The notes beneath the pieces were generated by a model, which saw only the letters and a list, made by a program, of their open reading frames with translations, was not told the origin of the DNA and searched no databases. The position numbers and the translations under genes are program-made. From Cytophagia bacterium (lineage in GTDB: Bacteria > Bacteroidota > Bacteroidia > Cytophagales > Microscillaceae), in NCBI GenBank assembly GCA_004294005.1, contig RDZP01000009.1, forward strand, positions 1 through 41,544: a stretch of DNA of 41,544 nucleotides. Reading direction: 5' to 3'. Positions 17,454 to 27,300 of this stretch are shown here, piece after piece; within the stretch, counting starts at the first letter, position 1; each line of letters begins with the position of its first letter.

Positions 17454-18584
17454 TTATTTTTCTTCGTACATTATTTCAATCGAATCACTTGCTTTCATAT
17501 TAGAATTGAGAAATGTTTTATGTGTTTTTTTGCCGTCTTTGATAGCAATAGCAACGGTATTAGGTGGAGAACTTCCTAAATTGATAGCGTGCAAGATTAA
17601 ATAGTTATTTTTACCTTCCAAATCGATTTCAATAATCTTTTTTCTTTTTTTAATGGTAAAATTTTCTAATATCCATTTATTGTTATAGTTCAAAGAAATA
17701 ATATCACCATCTTCCAAACCTTGGTCCCAGACTTCAAGTGTAATTTTACGTGATTTTACTTTAATTTTATTCTTTCCAACAATAGTTCTATCCTCTAATG
17801 TCTTTGGTTTTTCTATTACAATAGGCTTATTTTCTACTACAACAGGCTTTTCAAGATATTCTTCAAAACTCCAACTATGTATTTCGTGCTGTGAAAAAGC
17901 AGCACCTGTACTTGAAGTAAAACCTATCCACATTTTTTCGTTGTTTTCTAAATTAATGGTAGTAGCAAGGTCGATTTCTTTGTCAATTACTTTATTTCCA
18001 TTTAAAAAAATAAGCATTTTTTTATCTTTATACTCAATGTTTACCTTGTGAACTTTTCCATCTTTCAATACAACAGGTAAAATAGCGTTACGCACAAGTG
18101 TCGCACCAATTGTAGCTACATTTTGGTCTGCTCCTTTGCTTTGTATTGCAATATGATTGTCGTTTTCATCATCATTTGCCCAAGTATCCAACTCTACAGC
18201 AACACTATTTTTAATGCCTTCATAACCTATCCCTCCTCCTACTAATCCTTGATCGACTGCAGTACTATTGTTATGAAAAACAAAAGCAATACCGTCTGCA
18301 CCTGCAACGTTTGTTTCCCAACTAATATCGTTTTTATGAATACGAAAAGTAAATTCAGTTTTAAAACCATGCTTTATGTTTACTTTTTGTTGCGTGTGCC
18401 AAAGACCACCTCTTTGTGAAAGTTCAGAATTAGTCAATACAATGTTTTTATTATCTTTGTAAGCATTCCCTTCTAAGGTTATACCTTGTGATTTAGCGAA
18501 ATTTTTGTAATCAAAACGGTATTGAGCGGTTATATATGTTGTATATAAACATAAAATAGCCATTAAAACGTATTTTTTTTTCAT
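17454..18584 (-). CDS. Secreted L-type (legume) lectin-fold protein
   Basis: 376 residues. Signal peptide MKKKYVLMAILCLYTTYITA, cleavage near 21. Residues about 30-245 form a legume-lectin-like sandwich. It has GGLWHTQQKV, FTFRIHKND, the metal-site region GADGIAFVFHNN and VAVELDTWAND with DNHIAI, then WIGFTSSTGA near the end. A Pro/Lys linker (about 246-270) follows. A second beta domain of about 100 residues (LEVWDQGLEDGDIISLNYN, then LGSSPPNTVAIAI) resembles C-terminal domains of other Bacteroidota secreted proteins. It probably binds sugars outside the cell, but I see no typical T9SS sorting signal at the end. It lies upstream of prfB with 23 bases between, so the two may share transcription. 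Confidence 0.82.
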   Translation of the reverse strand: MKKKYVLMAILCLYTTYITAQYRFDYKNFAKSQGITLEGNAYKDNKNIVLTNSELSQRGGLWHTQQKVNIKHGFKTEFTFRIHKNDISWETNVAGADGIAFVFHNNSTAVDQGLVGGGIGYEGIKNSVAVELDTWANDDENDNHIAIQSKGADQNVATIGATLVRNAILPVVLKDGKVHKVNIEYKDKKMLIFLNGNKVIDKEIDLATTINLENNEKMWIGFTSSTGAAFSQHEIHSWSFEEYLEKPVVVENKPIVIEKPKTLEDRTIVGKNKIKVKSRKITLEVWDQGLEDGDIISLNYNNKWILENFTIKKRKKIIEIDLEGKNNYLILHAINLGSSPPNTVAIAIKDGKKTHKTFLNSNMKASDSIEIMYEEK

Positions 18585-18673
18585 AATAATAAATGTATAT
18601 GTAGATTTTCTTTGTAAATATACAAATTAATTACTAAAAAATTACAATTGAATGTATTTTTTTTTATTAATAT

Positions 18674-20071
18674 CTATTCCCACATTGATTTTCCTACTGC
18701 CCACGATAAAGTTGCCCTTGCTTTTTCAAATTTCATCTTTTGAGATTCTAATTTAATTTGTGATTCTATCAATTTTGTTTCTTGCGTGTTAATCAAAAAC
18801 AAAGAACCTTCTCCACTCAAAAAACGTTTGTACTCTCCATCTACTAATATTTGATAATTCGCCACCATTGATGTTTGTTCTACAATCTGCAAACGAAGAT
18901 TTAACAATTCATTGTATGCTTTTCTGATTTCAGTTTCAATATCTCTTTCTGTTTGTTTTAGTTCTAACTCATTTTGGAACTTTTTTATCTTTGCTTGCCC
19001 TAATTTACCTCTTTCTTTTCTTAAAAACAACGGAAATTCAAATTGAAAACCAACTTTATAGTTATTTTGAGCATTTAATCTTGTACTTGATGTTGTTGGT
19101 TGTATATTTTGTAAAAGTGCATATTCTAAATTAGCCGTTGGTAACAAATTATTTTGTGCTAACTGTCTATCCACATCAAGTTGATTGACTTTCCCTTTTA
19201 TTTTAAGGATTTCAGGATGATTTTCTTTTGCGTAAACTACTAATGTTTCTATTTCATTCGTCGGGTTAGATTGCCAATTTGGATTTTCAGGCATTACTTG
19301 TTCCGCTAAAACCATTGGAATATCATTATCACCCCAAATATAATTCATAATCGTTAGTCTTATATTCTTTACTTCTAAACTTGCTTGATTAAATTGTATT
19401 ATTCTTTCTTGTAACACAATCTTTGCTTGCACTGAATCTATCGCTGCTAACTCTCCTGACTGCACTCTTATTTTTACCCCTCTAAACCTATTCTCTGCTA
19501 ATTCTATTCCTTTTATCAAATAAAACAATTCTCTTTCTGTAAAATACCATTCCCAATAATCTTTTGCTACTGATAAGAGAATTTTGTTAATAATTTTGAT
19601 TTTATCTGCCAATGCAATGCTTTGAAATATCTTTGCTTGCTTCAACGTTGCTCGTCTTTGGTCTATCCATAAATCTTTTCCTAACGCGATTTGTATTCCC
19701 ATTGTTGCTAAGCCATTATTATCCGTTGTATTTTCAGGATTTAATAAATCACCACTGCTCCTCTCCGCTCCCACAAAAAAATCACCTATCCAATTAGGTA
19801 TTTTTAGCTTTCCATCAAGATGATCATAGTAATTTTTCTTATCAAATTCCTTTCTACTGTATGAAGTTGCTAACTTTGGGTCAAATCCACCTTTTGCCAT
19901 TCTTAGTTCTTCCTTCGCAAAGTCAGGTAACGTGCTTGCTTGTTTAATTAAAGGATGATAAGCCATTATTTGTTCGTATAATTCTTTTAAAGTCAATACA
20001 TTTGTTTGTGCTGATAGATTAAAATAAGGCGATGATAAGACAATAAAAAGCAATAAAAGATATTTTTTCAT
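18674..20071 (-). CDS. TolC-family outer membrane efflux protein
   Basis: 465 residues. Signal peptide MKKYLLLLFIVLSS with cleavage near LSAQ (22). Two related halves of long coiled helices form the TolC barrel-tunnel: LKELYEQIMAYHPLIKQA near the start, AKIVLQERIIQF mid-protein, and IETEIRKAYNELLNLRLQIVEQ in the second half. It forms an outer-membrane channel for exporters. Usually such genes sit beside an adaptor and an inner-membrane pump, but none is adjacent. The closest transporter is the ABC exporter at 14451-16247, on the other strand. No promoter box is clear in the 181 bases upstream. Confidence 0.88.
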   Translation of the reverse strand: MKKYLLLLFIVLSSPYFNLSAQTNVLTLKELYEQIMAYHPLIKQASTLPDFAKEELRMAKGGFDPKLATSYSRKEFDKKNYYDHLDGKLKIPNWIGDFFVGAERSSGDLLNPENTTDNNGLATMGIQIALGKDLWIDQRRATLKQAKIFQSIALADKIKIINKILLSVAKDYWEWYFTERELFYLIKGIELAENRFRGVKIRVQSGELAAIDSVQAKIVLQERIIQFNQASLEVKNIRLTIMNYIWGDNDIPMVLAEQVMPENPNWQSNPTNEIETLVVYAKENHPEILKIKGKVNQLDVDRQLAQNNLLPTANLEYALLQNIQPTTSSTRLNAQNNYKVGFQFEFPLFLRKERGKLGQAKIKKFQNELELKQTERDIETEIRKAYNELLNLRLQIVEQTSMVANYQILVDGEYKRFLSGEGSLFLINTQETKLIESQIKLESQKMKFEKARATLSWAVGKSMWE

Positions 20072-20201
20072 TGAAAATAAAAAATTGATTAAGATGTTTT
20101 ACTATAAAAAACCAATTTTAAGTGTAAATTGTTTCAAAATGATAAAAAAAAATAGAAAAAAAAGTGAGATAATCAAAACTATTAGCAGTAAATAGATTAT
20201 A

Positions 20202-20237
20202 AAAAAAACCTTTATTAGTATTAACAAAGGTTTTTTT
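20202..20237 (-). terminator. Terminator after the 119-residue protein gene
   Basis: AAAAAACCTTT and AAAGGTTTTTTT pair around a 12-base loop. On the minus strand the stem ends in a run of eight T. It starts 15 bases past the stop at 20253. Confidence 0.85.
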
Positions 20238-20252
20238 AAAAATAATAAAGTA

Positions 20253-20612
20253 TTATTCTTTCATTTTTTTCTTTTTAACTGCTTCATCTACTTCAAAACC
20301 AAACTCTCCTAATCTTTTAGGCTCGTTTCTATACAATGCTTTAAGCAAATCACGACTTTGTCTAAGCAAGTCATCAATCGGAACAACCAATAAATCTCTT
20401 TGTTCGTGTGCTTGTTCAGCCATTCTAAGATATTCTTTTGCTTGTTTATGGTATTCGATTGCTTTTCTTACATTGTCTAATTGGTTATTCCAATTCAGAG
20501 GCTGTAAAGGGGACTCTTTACCTAATTCTTCGTGTTTTTTAGCGACTAATTCAGCTAAATTTAAGACTTCTTCAGTATTTCTACTAATTTTTACACGCAC
20601 TATTTTTGCCAT
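20253..20612 (-). CDS. Conserved-looking small protein, function unknown
   Basis: 119 residues from MAKIVRVKIS. It begins with a short strand, then LNLAELVAKKHEELG, a Pro/Leu-rich turn (ESPLQPLNWNNQ) and long charged helices (AIEYHKQAKEYLRMAEQAHEQRD, then LLRQSRDLLKALYRNEPKRLGEFGFEV), ending in a Lys run. It has no signal peptide or membrane segment. It looks like small cytoplasmic helical proteins I have seen in other Bacteroidota, none with a known role. The frame stays open to 20753, but the extra residues are AT-driven Ile/Tyr/Phe runs, so the ATG at 20612 is used. It is a single-gene unit. Confidence 0.75.
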   Translation of the reverse strand: MAKIVRVKISRNTEEVLNLAELVAKKHEELGKESPLQPLNWNNQLDNVRKAIEYHKQAKEYLRMAEQAHEQRDLLVVPIDDLLRQSRDLLKALYRNEPKRLGEFGFEVDEAVKKKKMKE

Positions 20613-20770
20613 GTTACAAATTTTAAAGATGATAATATAATAATCGAGATAAAATATTGGAAATATTATGTACGTATAACTATGTTTTAAAATAAATTGT
20701 TTGTATTTAATATAAAAAAATACACATTTTTTTATATTTTTTATACTTGACAATAAGAATTTAATACAAT

Positions 20771-20891
20771 AGTTGGGCGATTACGGGCTATCGTGCAAAG
20801 CACAGAGCCAAAAAAGAGAGAAAAAACTCGCAAAGCCTCGTTTTTTTCTCTTTTCGTCTCTGCAAGTCTGCTTCTATCCCTATCGCAAACT
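20771..20891 (-). repeat. Intergenic repeat element with long stem-loop
   Basis: A stretch richer in GC than its surroundings. On the minus strand it runs from AGTTTGCGATAGGGATAGAA to ATCGCCCAACT. Its middle has the inverted repeat AAAAGAGAGAAAAAAC against GTTTTTTTCTCTTTT (20812-20854) around CAAAG. From memory, very similar stretches occur between genes in many Bacteroidota and are often annotated as spurious short proteins. I regard the open frame through it as non-coding. Confidence 0.6.
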
Positions 20892-21056
20892 ACAAAATAC
20901 ACTTTATCTACTAAAAATATATCAATTATAAGAGTATTGAAACTATAAAAATAATATATCAAAGTATATTTAAGAGAATTTTTATACTTAAAGTTGTATC
21001 TAAAAATATTAAAAAGTATTTTTAAATACAATTTTAGGAGTAAAAACAACAAAACC

Positions 21057-21264
21057 GCCTTTGTAAACGCTTACATTACCTTTGTAAACGCTTACATTGC
21101 CTTTGTAAACGCTTACATTGCCTTTGTAAACGCTTACATTGCCTTTGTAAACACTTACATTGCCTTTGTAAACACTTACATTGCCTTTGTAAACACTTAC
21201 ATTGCCTTTGTAAACACTTACATTGCCTTTGTAAACGCTTACATTGCCTTTGTAAACACTTACA
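21057..21264. repeat. Ten tandem 21-bp repeats with an internal inverted repeat
   Basis: Ten head-to-tail units of 21 bp, each starting GCCTTTGTAAAC (unit 2 starts ACCTTTG) and ending TTACATT; the tenth is cut after TTACA. Units 1-4 and 9 have CGC in the middle, units 5-8 and 10 have CAC. Each holds the inverted pair TGTAA-n4-TTACA. The unit length is a multiple of three, so both strands stay open, but the frames lack any other sign of coding. No CRISPR-like unique spacers are present. The array lies between the terminator of the giant gene and the repeat at 20771-20891. Flanking bases 20613-20770 and 20892-21056 show nothing else. Confidence 0.92.
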
Positions 21265-21298
21265 CAATATATTTTAGTTATTGTATAGCTATAAAAAC

Positions 21299-21334
21299 AA
21301 ATATAGACAACCTTTTTAGTGATTGTCTATATTT
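21299..21334 (-). terminator. Terminator of the giant adhesin gene
   Basis: AAATATAGACAA (21299-21310) and TTGTCTATATTT (21323-21334) are perfect inverted arms with a 12-base loop. On the minus strand the stem runs into TTTGTTTTT. It starts 19 bases past the stop. Confidence 0.85.
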
Positions 21335-21353
21335 TGTAAGCATAAATTATGAA

Positions 21354-24300
21354 TTATCTTTTAATAATTTTTTTCCTTGCTTGGTATTTTCCTGTACGCC
21401 ATTCTACAAAATACATTCCGTTAGCGACATTAGTTAAATCTAATAATTCACTAAGTTCAATGTCTGTCTTTTGTCCTTTGTATTGAGTGATTATTTTTCC
21501 ATTTACATCAGTTATTGTCCATTCGTATTCTCCTTGAATAGGCAAATTGATGATTGCTTTTGCTTTGTCGCTTGTCGGATTAGGATAAATAGACAAATAG
21601 TTAGAAACATCAAAGCTTTCAAGTGCATTAGGGTCGCCTACTATGAACAAATTAGAAGTAGAAGCACAACCATCTATGGTCATAATGACAAAATAAGTAC
21701 CATTTTCAGTAGTTGGATACTCTGGCAAAGTAGCGCTTGGAATAGGAACATAATTTTTAAACCATTGATAAGTGTTTGCATCTCTAATAGAAGCCTTTAA
21801 CTTACTATCTTCATAAGTAATTGTAACAGGCGTAGCAGTTCCTTGTGCTATAATGAGTATATTATTGAAAGTAGAATCGGCACAAAGTCCTAAACCTGTT
21901 CCTACACTAATATAACATTTGTATTTACCCGTTGCATTTGCCAAATAAGTAGAAAAAATAGCACCTGCAATAGGTTCACCGTTTTTGTGCCATTGGTATC
22001 TTGCTCCGAAAGGACGTTTTGTAAGAATTAAAGCGGCGGATTTTCCTGCACAAACAGTTGTATTACCTGTTCCTACATCATCACGCAACACTGCAATAGA
22101 GCCTAAGTTACATACAGCGTCTGCACAAGAAATATTACTATAATCAGAATAACCACCTGCGGATACGGCTCTGACTCTATAACAATAAAGTTGTCCTTCT
22201 ACCAAATTAAGTGTATCACTAAAACTTCTATCACCTATGACTGCTGTATTAAATATCGTTCCTACACGTACATAAGGAGCGGAATTGCCGTTGGCTCTTT
22301 CTATTTCGAATCTTATTTGAGATGAAATATTATTATATCTCCATACTAAGTCGATTTGTCTTTTGGAAAGGGCTTGTGCCTGCAATGCAAAAGGTGGCGT
22401 AGTAGGTGAAGCGTTAGGGTCAATAGATGTAATGATATTGATACTATTGCTATAAGGTGAAATACCTACAAAAGACCTTGCTCTTACTCTATAACGGTAT
22501 TCAAAGAAAGCAAAAACATCTTCATCAATATAAGTAACTGTATTTCCTGCTCCTAGCATTGCTCCCACGCTTGCGATTCTGGTAAATTGGTTGTTAGTAA
22601 AGATACTGGCACGCTCCACATCAAAAGAAGTTTCATCTACAGAGTTATCTGTCCAAGTAAGTGTAATTTTATTAAACGTAATAGAGTTTGCTTGCAAATT
22701 TGTAGGGACATTTACGACTGCTTGTCCGATAACTACTAAACTTGCTTGGCTCCAAAGTGTAGTACCATTGCTTACTTTAGCACGAATACGATAATAATAA
22801 AGACCTGCACCTATATTAGTGTCATCAAAAGTAATCAAAGTATTATTGGTCGTATTCAAAATAGTTGTAGCATTAGCGAAAGCATCACTTAAATCTCTCT
22901 GAATTTCAAATCCTGTACCCGTAACAAGAGGGAAAGCGTCCCAAGTGAGCCTTGTAGAACTTCCTGACAAAGCAGTTGCTGAAAAGTTAGTTGGTGCAGG
23001 CAACATTGGGTCAATTTTAACCGCTACACTACCATTATAAGTGTCTATTCCACCATTGGCAACACCACCATCATCTCGCACACTAAAATTGATAGTGGCT
23101 TGTGCTGGGTTTGTTACGATTGCAGTTTGATTTACTCTATATTGAATATTCAAAGTCATATTTCCTGCAGTCGTATTAAGGGCAGGCGTAGGCGTAGCAC
23201 TTACGATTTCCAATATAGCAGGATTACTTGAAGTTACATTTGCTTGTATAAACCTTTGCGTTGCTTCGTTAGCAGGACCAGTTGCAAAATTAAGACTCAA
23301 TGTTGCTATTGGAGAAGTCAAAGTCATATTAGGAAGTATTGCAGGGCTTTGACTAATCAACACAGGAATATCATTGACAGGTGTAATGTTTACATTGATA
23401 GTAATAGTTGCTGTTCCACCTTCTCCATCTAACAAAGTAACATTAAAAGTATCTGTTCCATTTTCATTTAGATTAGGGGTATAAGTAAATGAAGGAATAT
23501 TTGTATTGTTTGTATTGACTACAACATTTCCTTTAGTAGGTTGTGTAGATATACTCCAATCAAAGTTAGTGAATGGAGTATTAGAATCTATATCAGTTGC
23601 ATTTAATGAGAACGAATTAGAGTTATCTTCAAGCGTGATAATGTTGAATAAAGTTCCTTGTGTGATAACGGGATTATTATTGAGTAATTCTACAGAAATA
23701 TTAGCAATATTTATGCAATTATTGCTATTTGTTTCGGTTAGTTGTATTGTTCCCGATGCAGGACTTGTTCCCCAAGTTACAGAAATGGTATTTGTACCTT
23801 GTCCTGTTGTAATAGTGCCGTTTGTTACATTCCATACATAAATATTACCTGTGCCTGTTGCGTTATAAGTTTGAGTACTACCTCTTAATATACTCAAGTT
23901 TCCCGTAATACTTGGCGTTGGTAGAAGATTAATAGTGATATTTTGGCTGGTAGTAGTTTCGCAATTTGTTGCGGTAACTGTTTCTACTAATTGTATTGCT
24001 CCTATACCTGCTGTTCCCCAAATTACAGAAATACTATTTGTATTTTGTCCACTATTGATAATACCTCCTGTGATTGTCCAAAAATATGTACTACCTACTA
24101 CATTTGTAACAGAATAATTTTGAGAACTATTAGCACAAATAATATTATTACCTATGATGGTTGGCGTTGGTAAGGCGTTAATGGTAATGTTGGTATTAGG
24201 TGAAACACTACTACAACCTGTGGTTGTTATTGTTTCTGTTAATTGCAAAGTACCAGCACCAGCGATGCCCCAAGTTACATTTATTTGATTTGTACCTTGT

Positions 24301-27300
24301 CCACTATCAATAGTACCTCCTGTGATTGTCCAAAGATAAGTATTGCCTACTACATTTAGAACAGAATATATTTGAGAACTATTGGCACAAACGGCATTAT
24401 TACCCGTAATGGTTGGTGTTGGTAAAGCGTTAATAGTAATGTTGGTATTAGGTGAAACACTACTACAACCTGTGGTCGTTATTGTTTCTGTTAATTGCAA
24501 AGTACCAGCACCAGCAATGTCCCAAGTTACATTTATTTCATTTGTACCTTGTCCACTATTGATAATACCTCCTGTGATTGTCCAAAGATAAGCATTGCCT
24601 ACTACATTTGTAACAGAATATATTTGAGAACTATTAGCACAAACAATATTATTACCTGCGATGGTTGGCGTTGGTAAAGCGTTAATAGTAATGTTTTGGT
24701 TAGTAGTTGCCAAACAACCTGTGGCTGTTATAGTTTCTAACACAGATACATTGCCTATACCTGTTACTCCCCAAATTACATCTATCGTATTTGTACCTTG
24801 TCCGTTAGAGATAACTCCTCCTGTGATTGTCCAAGAATATATATTACCTACTACATTTGTAACAGAATATATTTGAGGACTATTAGCACAAACAATATTA
24901 TTACCTATAATGGTTGACGTTGGTAAAGCATTGATAACAATGTTTTGAGCAACAGCGATGGCGCAACTTGTTGCAGTAACTATTTCAACTACTTGTACCG
25001 TTCTTACACCTGCCGTTCCCCAAGTTACGCTTATACTATTTGTATTTTGTCCTGAATCAATCGTACCACCTGTGATTGTCCAAATATAAGTATTACCTAC
25101 TACATTTGTAACAGAATAGATTTCGGAACTATTGGCACAAACGGCATTATTACCTATAATGGTTGGCGTTGGCAAAGGATTAACGGTACTTGTTGGAATA
25201 CTCACGTTTTGTGTAGTAGCGTTGGTACTTGTATGAGCAATATTGCCACTTGCACCATTAGTCGCACTTGTTATTTGACGGACGTAAATAGTAGTATTGG
25301 CTACATTTCCACTTGTAGGAGTCAAGTTAAGTGAATTTGCAAAACCTGTTCCTGTTGTAGTAGAAATTTGAAAGCCTGTTGGTGCGTTAATAACAATATC
25401 AGTTGCTAAGTTAGTGCCTGAAACGGTATAAGTTTGTTCTGTTGAGGCTGTTCCTGCACAAGAAGTAAAGGCAGACAAAGCAGAAGGAGAAACTACAATC
25501 GTAGGTAGTGAGAATACAGAGAAGTATTTTGTCGTTCCGCCAAGTCCTGTGATATTGGTTACACTTCCAGATGTACCTGATGCACTATTATTGAGCAAAG
25601 GCAAAGCATTATCCCAAGAGGAAACGTATTCTTTGATAGTAGTAGCCGCTACACTTGGATTTTGCCAATTTAAAGATAAATTAGTTACGTTTTGAGATGA
25701 GTTAATTGCCCAAACAATAGGCACATTATTTAAAAATCCTGCAGGAAGTTGTGGCAAACCATTGGTATTTTGCTCTCCTACTCTTACAAATACAATATCA
25801 TTAGCAATCGTTGCGTAAGTCAAGCTTGCAGGAGCGTATTGTGGTGTAGTACCACCACCCACAGGAAAATTATAAGTAGTTGCACTTGTAATATTTCTTG
25901 TTAATCCACCACTTCCATTGGTTTCAATGTAACTACTTGTATTGCCTCCTACGATAGCATTGGCTGCATTGTTAGTAATTGTTAAAGTATTTGTTCCTAA
26001 TCGCAATATCCCACTTGCCAAAGTCAAAGTATTGTTTACAGTCGCGTTTCCTTGCAAGGTTTTTATATTACTACCAGCAATTTCGAGGTTTTGGTAATTG
26101 GGACTTGCAAAAACTTGTTGAGTTGTGCCACCATAGACTACTTTTGCGGCGGTATTTGCACCTGTTGTATAGGTAGTAATGGCATTGTTAGTACCATTTA
26201 GATTGAGTGTATGGGCAAGACTTGTACCTCCTGACATATCTATTGTGCCGTTGGCATTGATTAAATCTCCCGTAATGGTTAGAGTTCTTGCTGTTGTGTT
26301 ACCAAAATTTATAGTTGCATTATTGGTTGTCAAATTTCCTGCTACATTTACATCTCCTTCAAGTGCTTTTATGCTACCTGAATTACCCACAATATCGAGA
26401 TTACCATAACGGTTTAATCCTGTACCTGATAATGCCTTCACATTTTGCGTACCTGTGAGGGCTGTATATCCGAAAGTTGAGTTTGGGTGAAGGTCATAAT
26501 TTGTAAAACCAGCAGGATAAGTGGTAGCAGTAGTAAATATGGTATTTATTACTTGTTTGAATGTTTTGTTTGTGCCAGAAGTGGTAATAGCACCACCTGT
26601 TAAAACATTTAATACACTATTTGTTCTAAGTTCAAGATTACCATTAATAATCATTGGAGTTGCAAGATTTTTGCTTCCACTTGTACCACTAATAATAACG
26701 TTATTAAAATCAAGAGTTCCAAATTTATTTGGAATATCGTAAGTTGAACTTCCATAAAACTCTACTAAGCCATTGTTTGATGGAACTAAAAAATTATTTG
26801 TGGTTACGGTTGGTAATAAAGTTTGACTTGACATTACCTTGGCTCCAGAGGTTGTGCAGTTTAAATCTGTAATTATATTACTTAAACCTGTGGTACTGTT
26901 GCTAAAATCAAGAACACTATTTCCAGATGTTAAATTAATAGTATTGTTAAGTTTTATATCTGTCTGACCAGTAACAGAAATGGTATGTGCGCCAATATTC
27001 ACAATAGCATTATCATTTGGGGTGCAGTTACAAGACGCTCCTAAATGTTTTAAAATATTATCTGTTGACCAAGTTCCAGGTGCGTTCCAATTACCGTTGG
27101 TTATGCTATAATATGTCCCTCCAAAGAAAAAAGATGGAGAAAATCTTGAAGTTCCGTTCGTATTATCTGTTGCAGTAGCAGTAATATTACTTCCTACTGT
27201 AAATGTACCTGTCAAAGACCACACACCACTTGCTGCAGTTGTTGTACCTTTGTAAATACGTCCTTGTGTTTCTAAGGGGTTATTTTCAAAAACCTCTATC

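Noticed and set aside
20741-21052. A 103-residue protein on the minus strand
   Set aside because: It runs through the folded intergenic repeat and AT-rich DNA. The frame matches a type of spurious protein often annotated over this repeat.
21057-21264. CRISPR array
   Set aside because: The units follow each other without unique spacers, are only 21 bp long, and no cas gene is near.
20994-21437. Protein of heptapeptide repeats (AFVNAYI) across the tandem array
   Set aside because: The frame is open only because 21 is a multiple of three. It runs across the terminator and into the end of the giant gene, and has no promoter or conserved ends.
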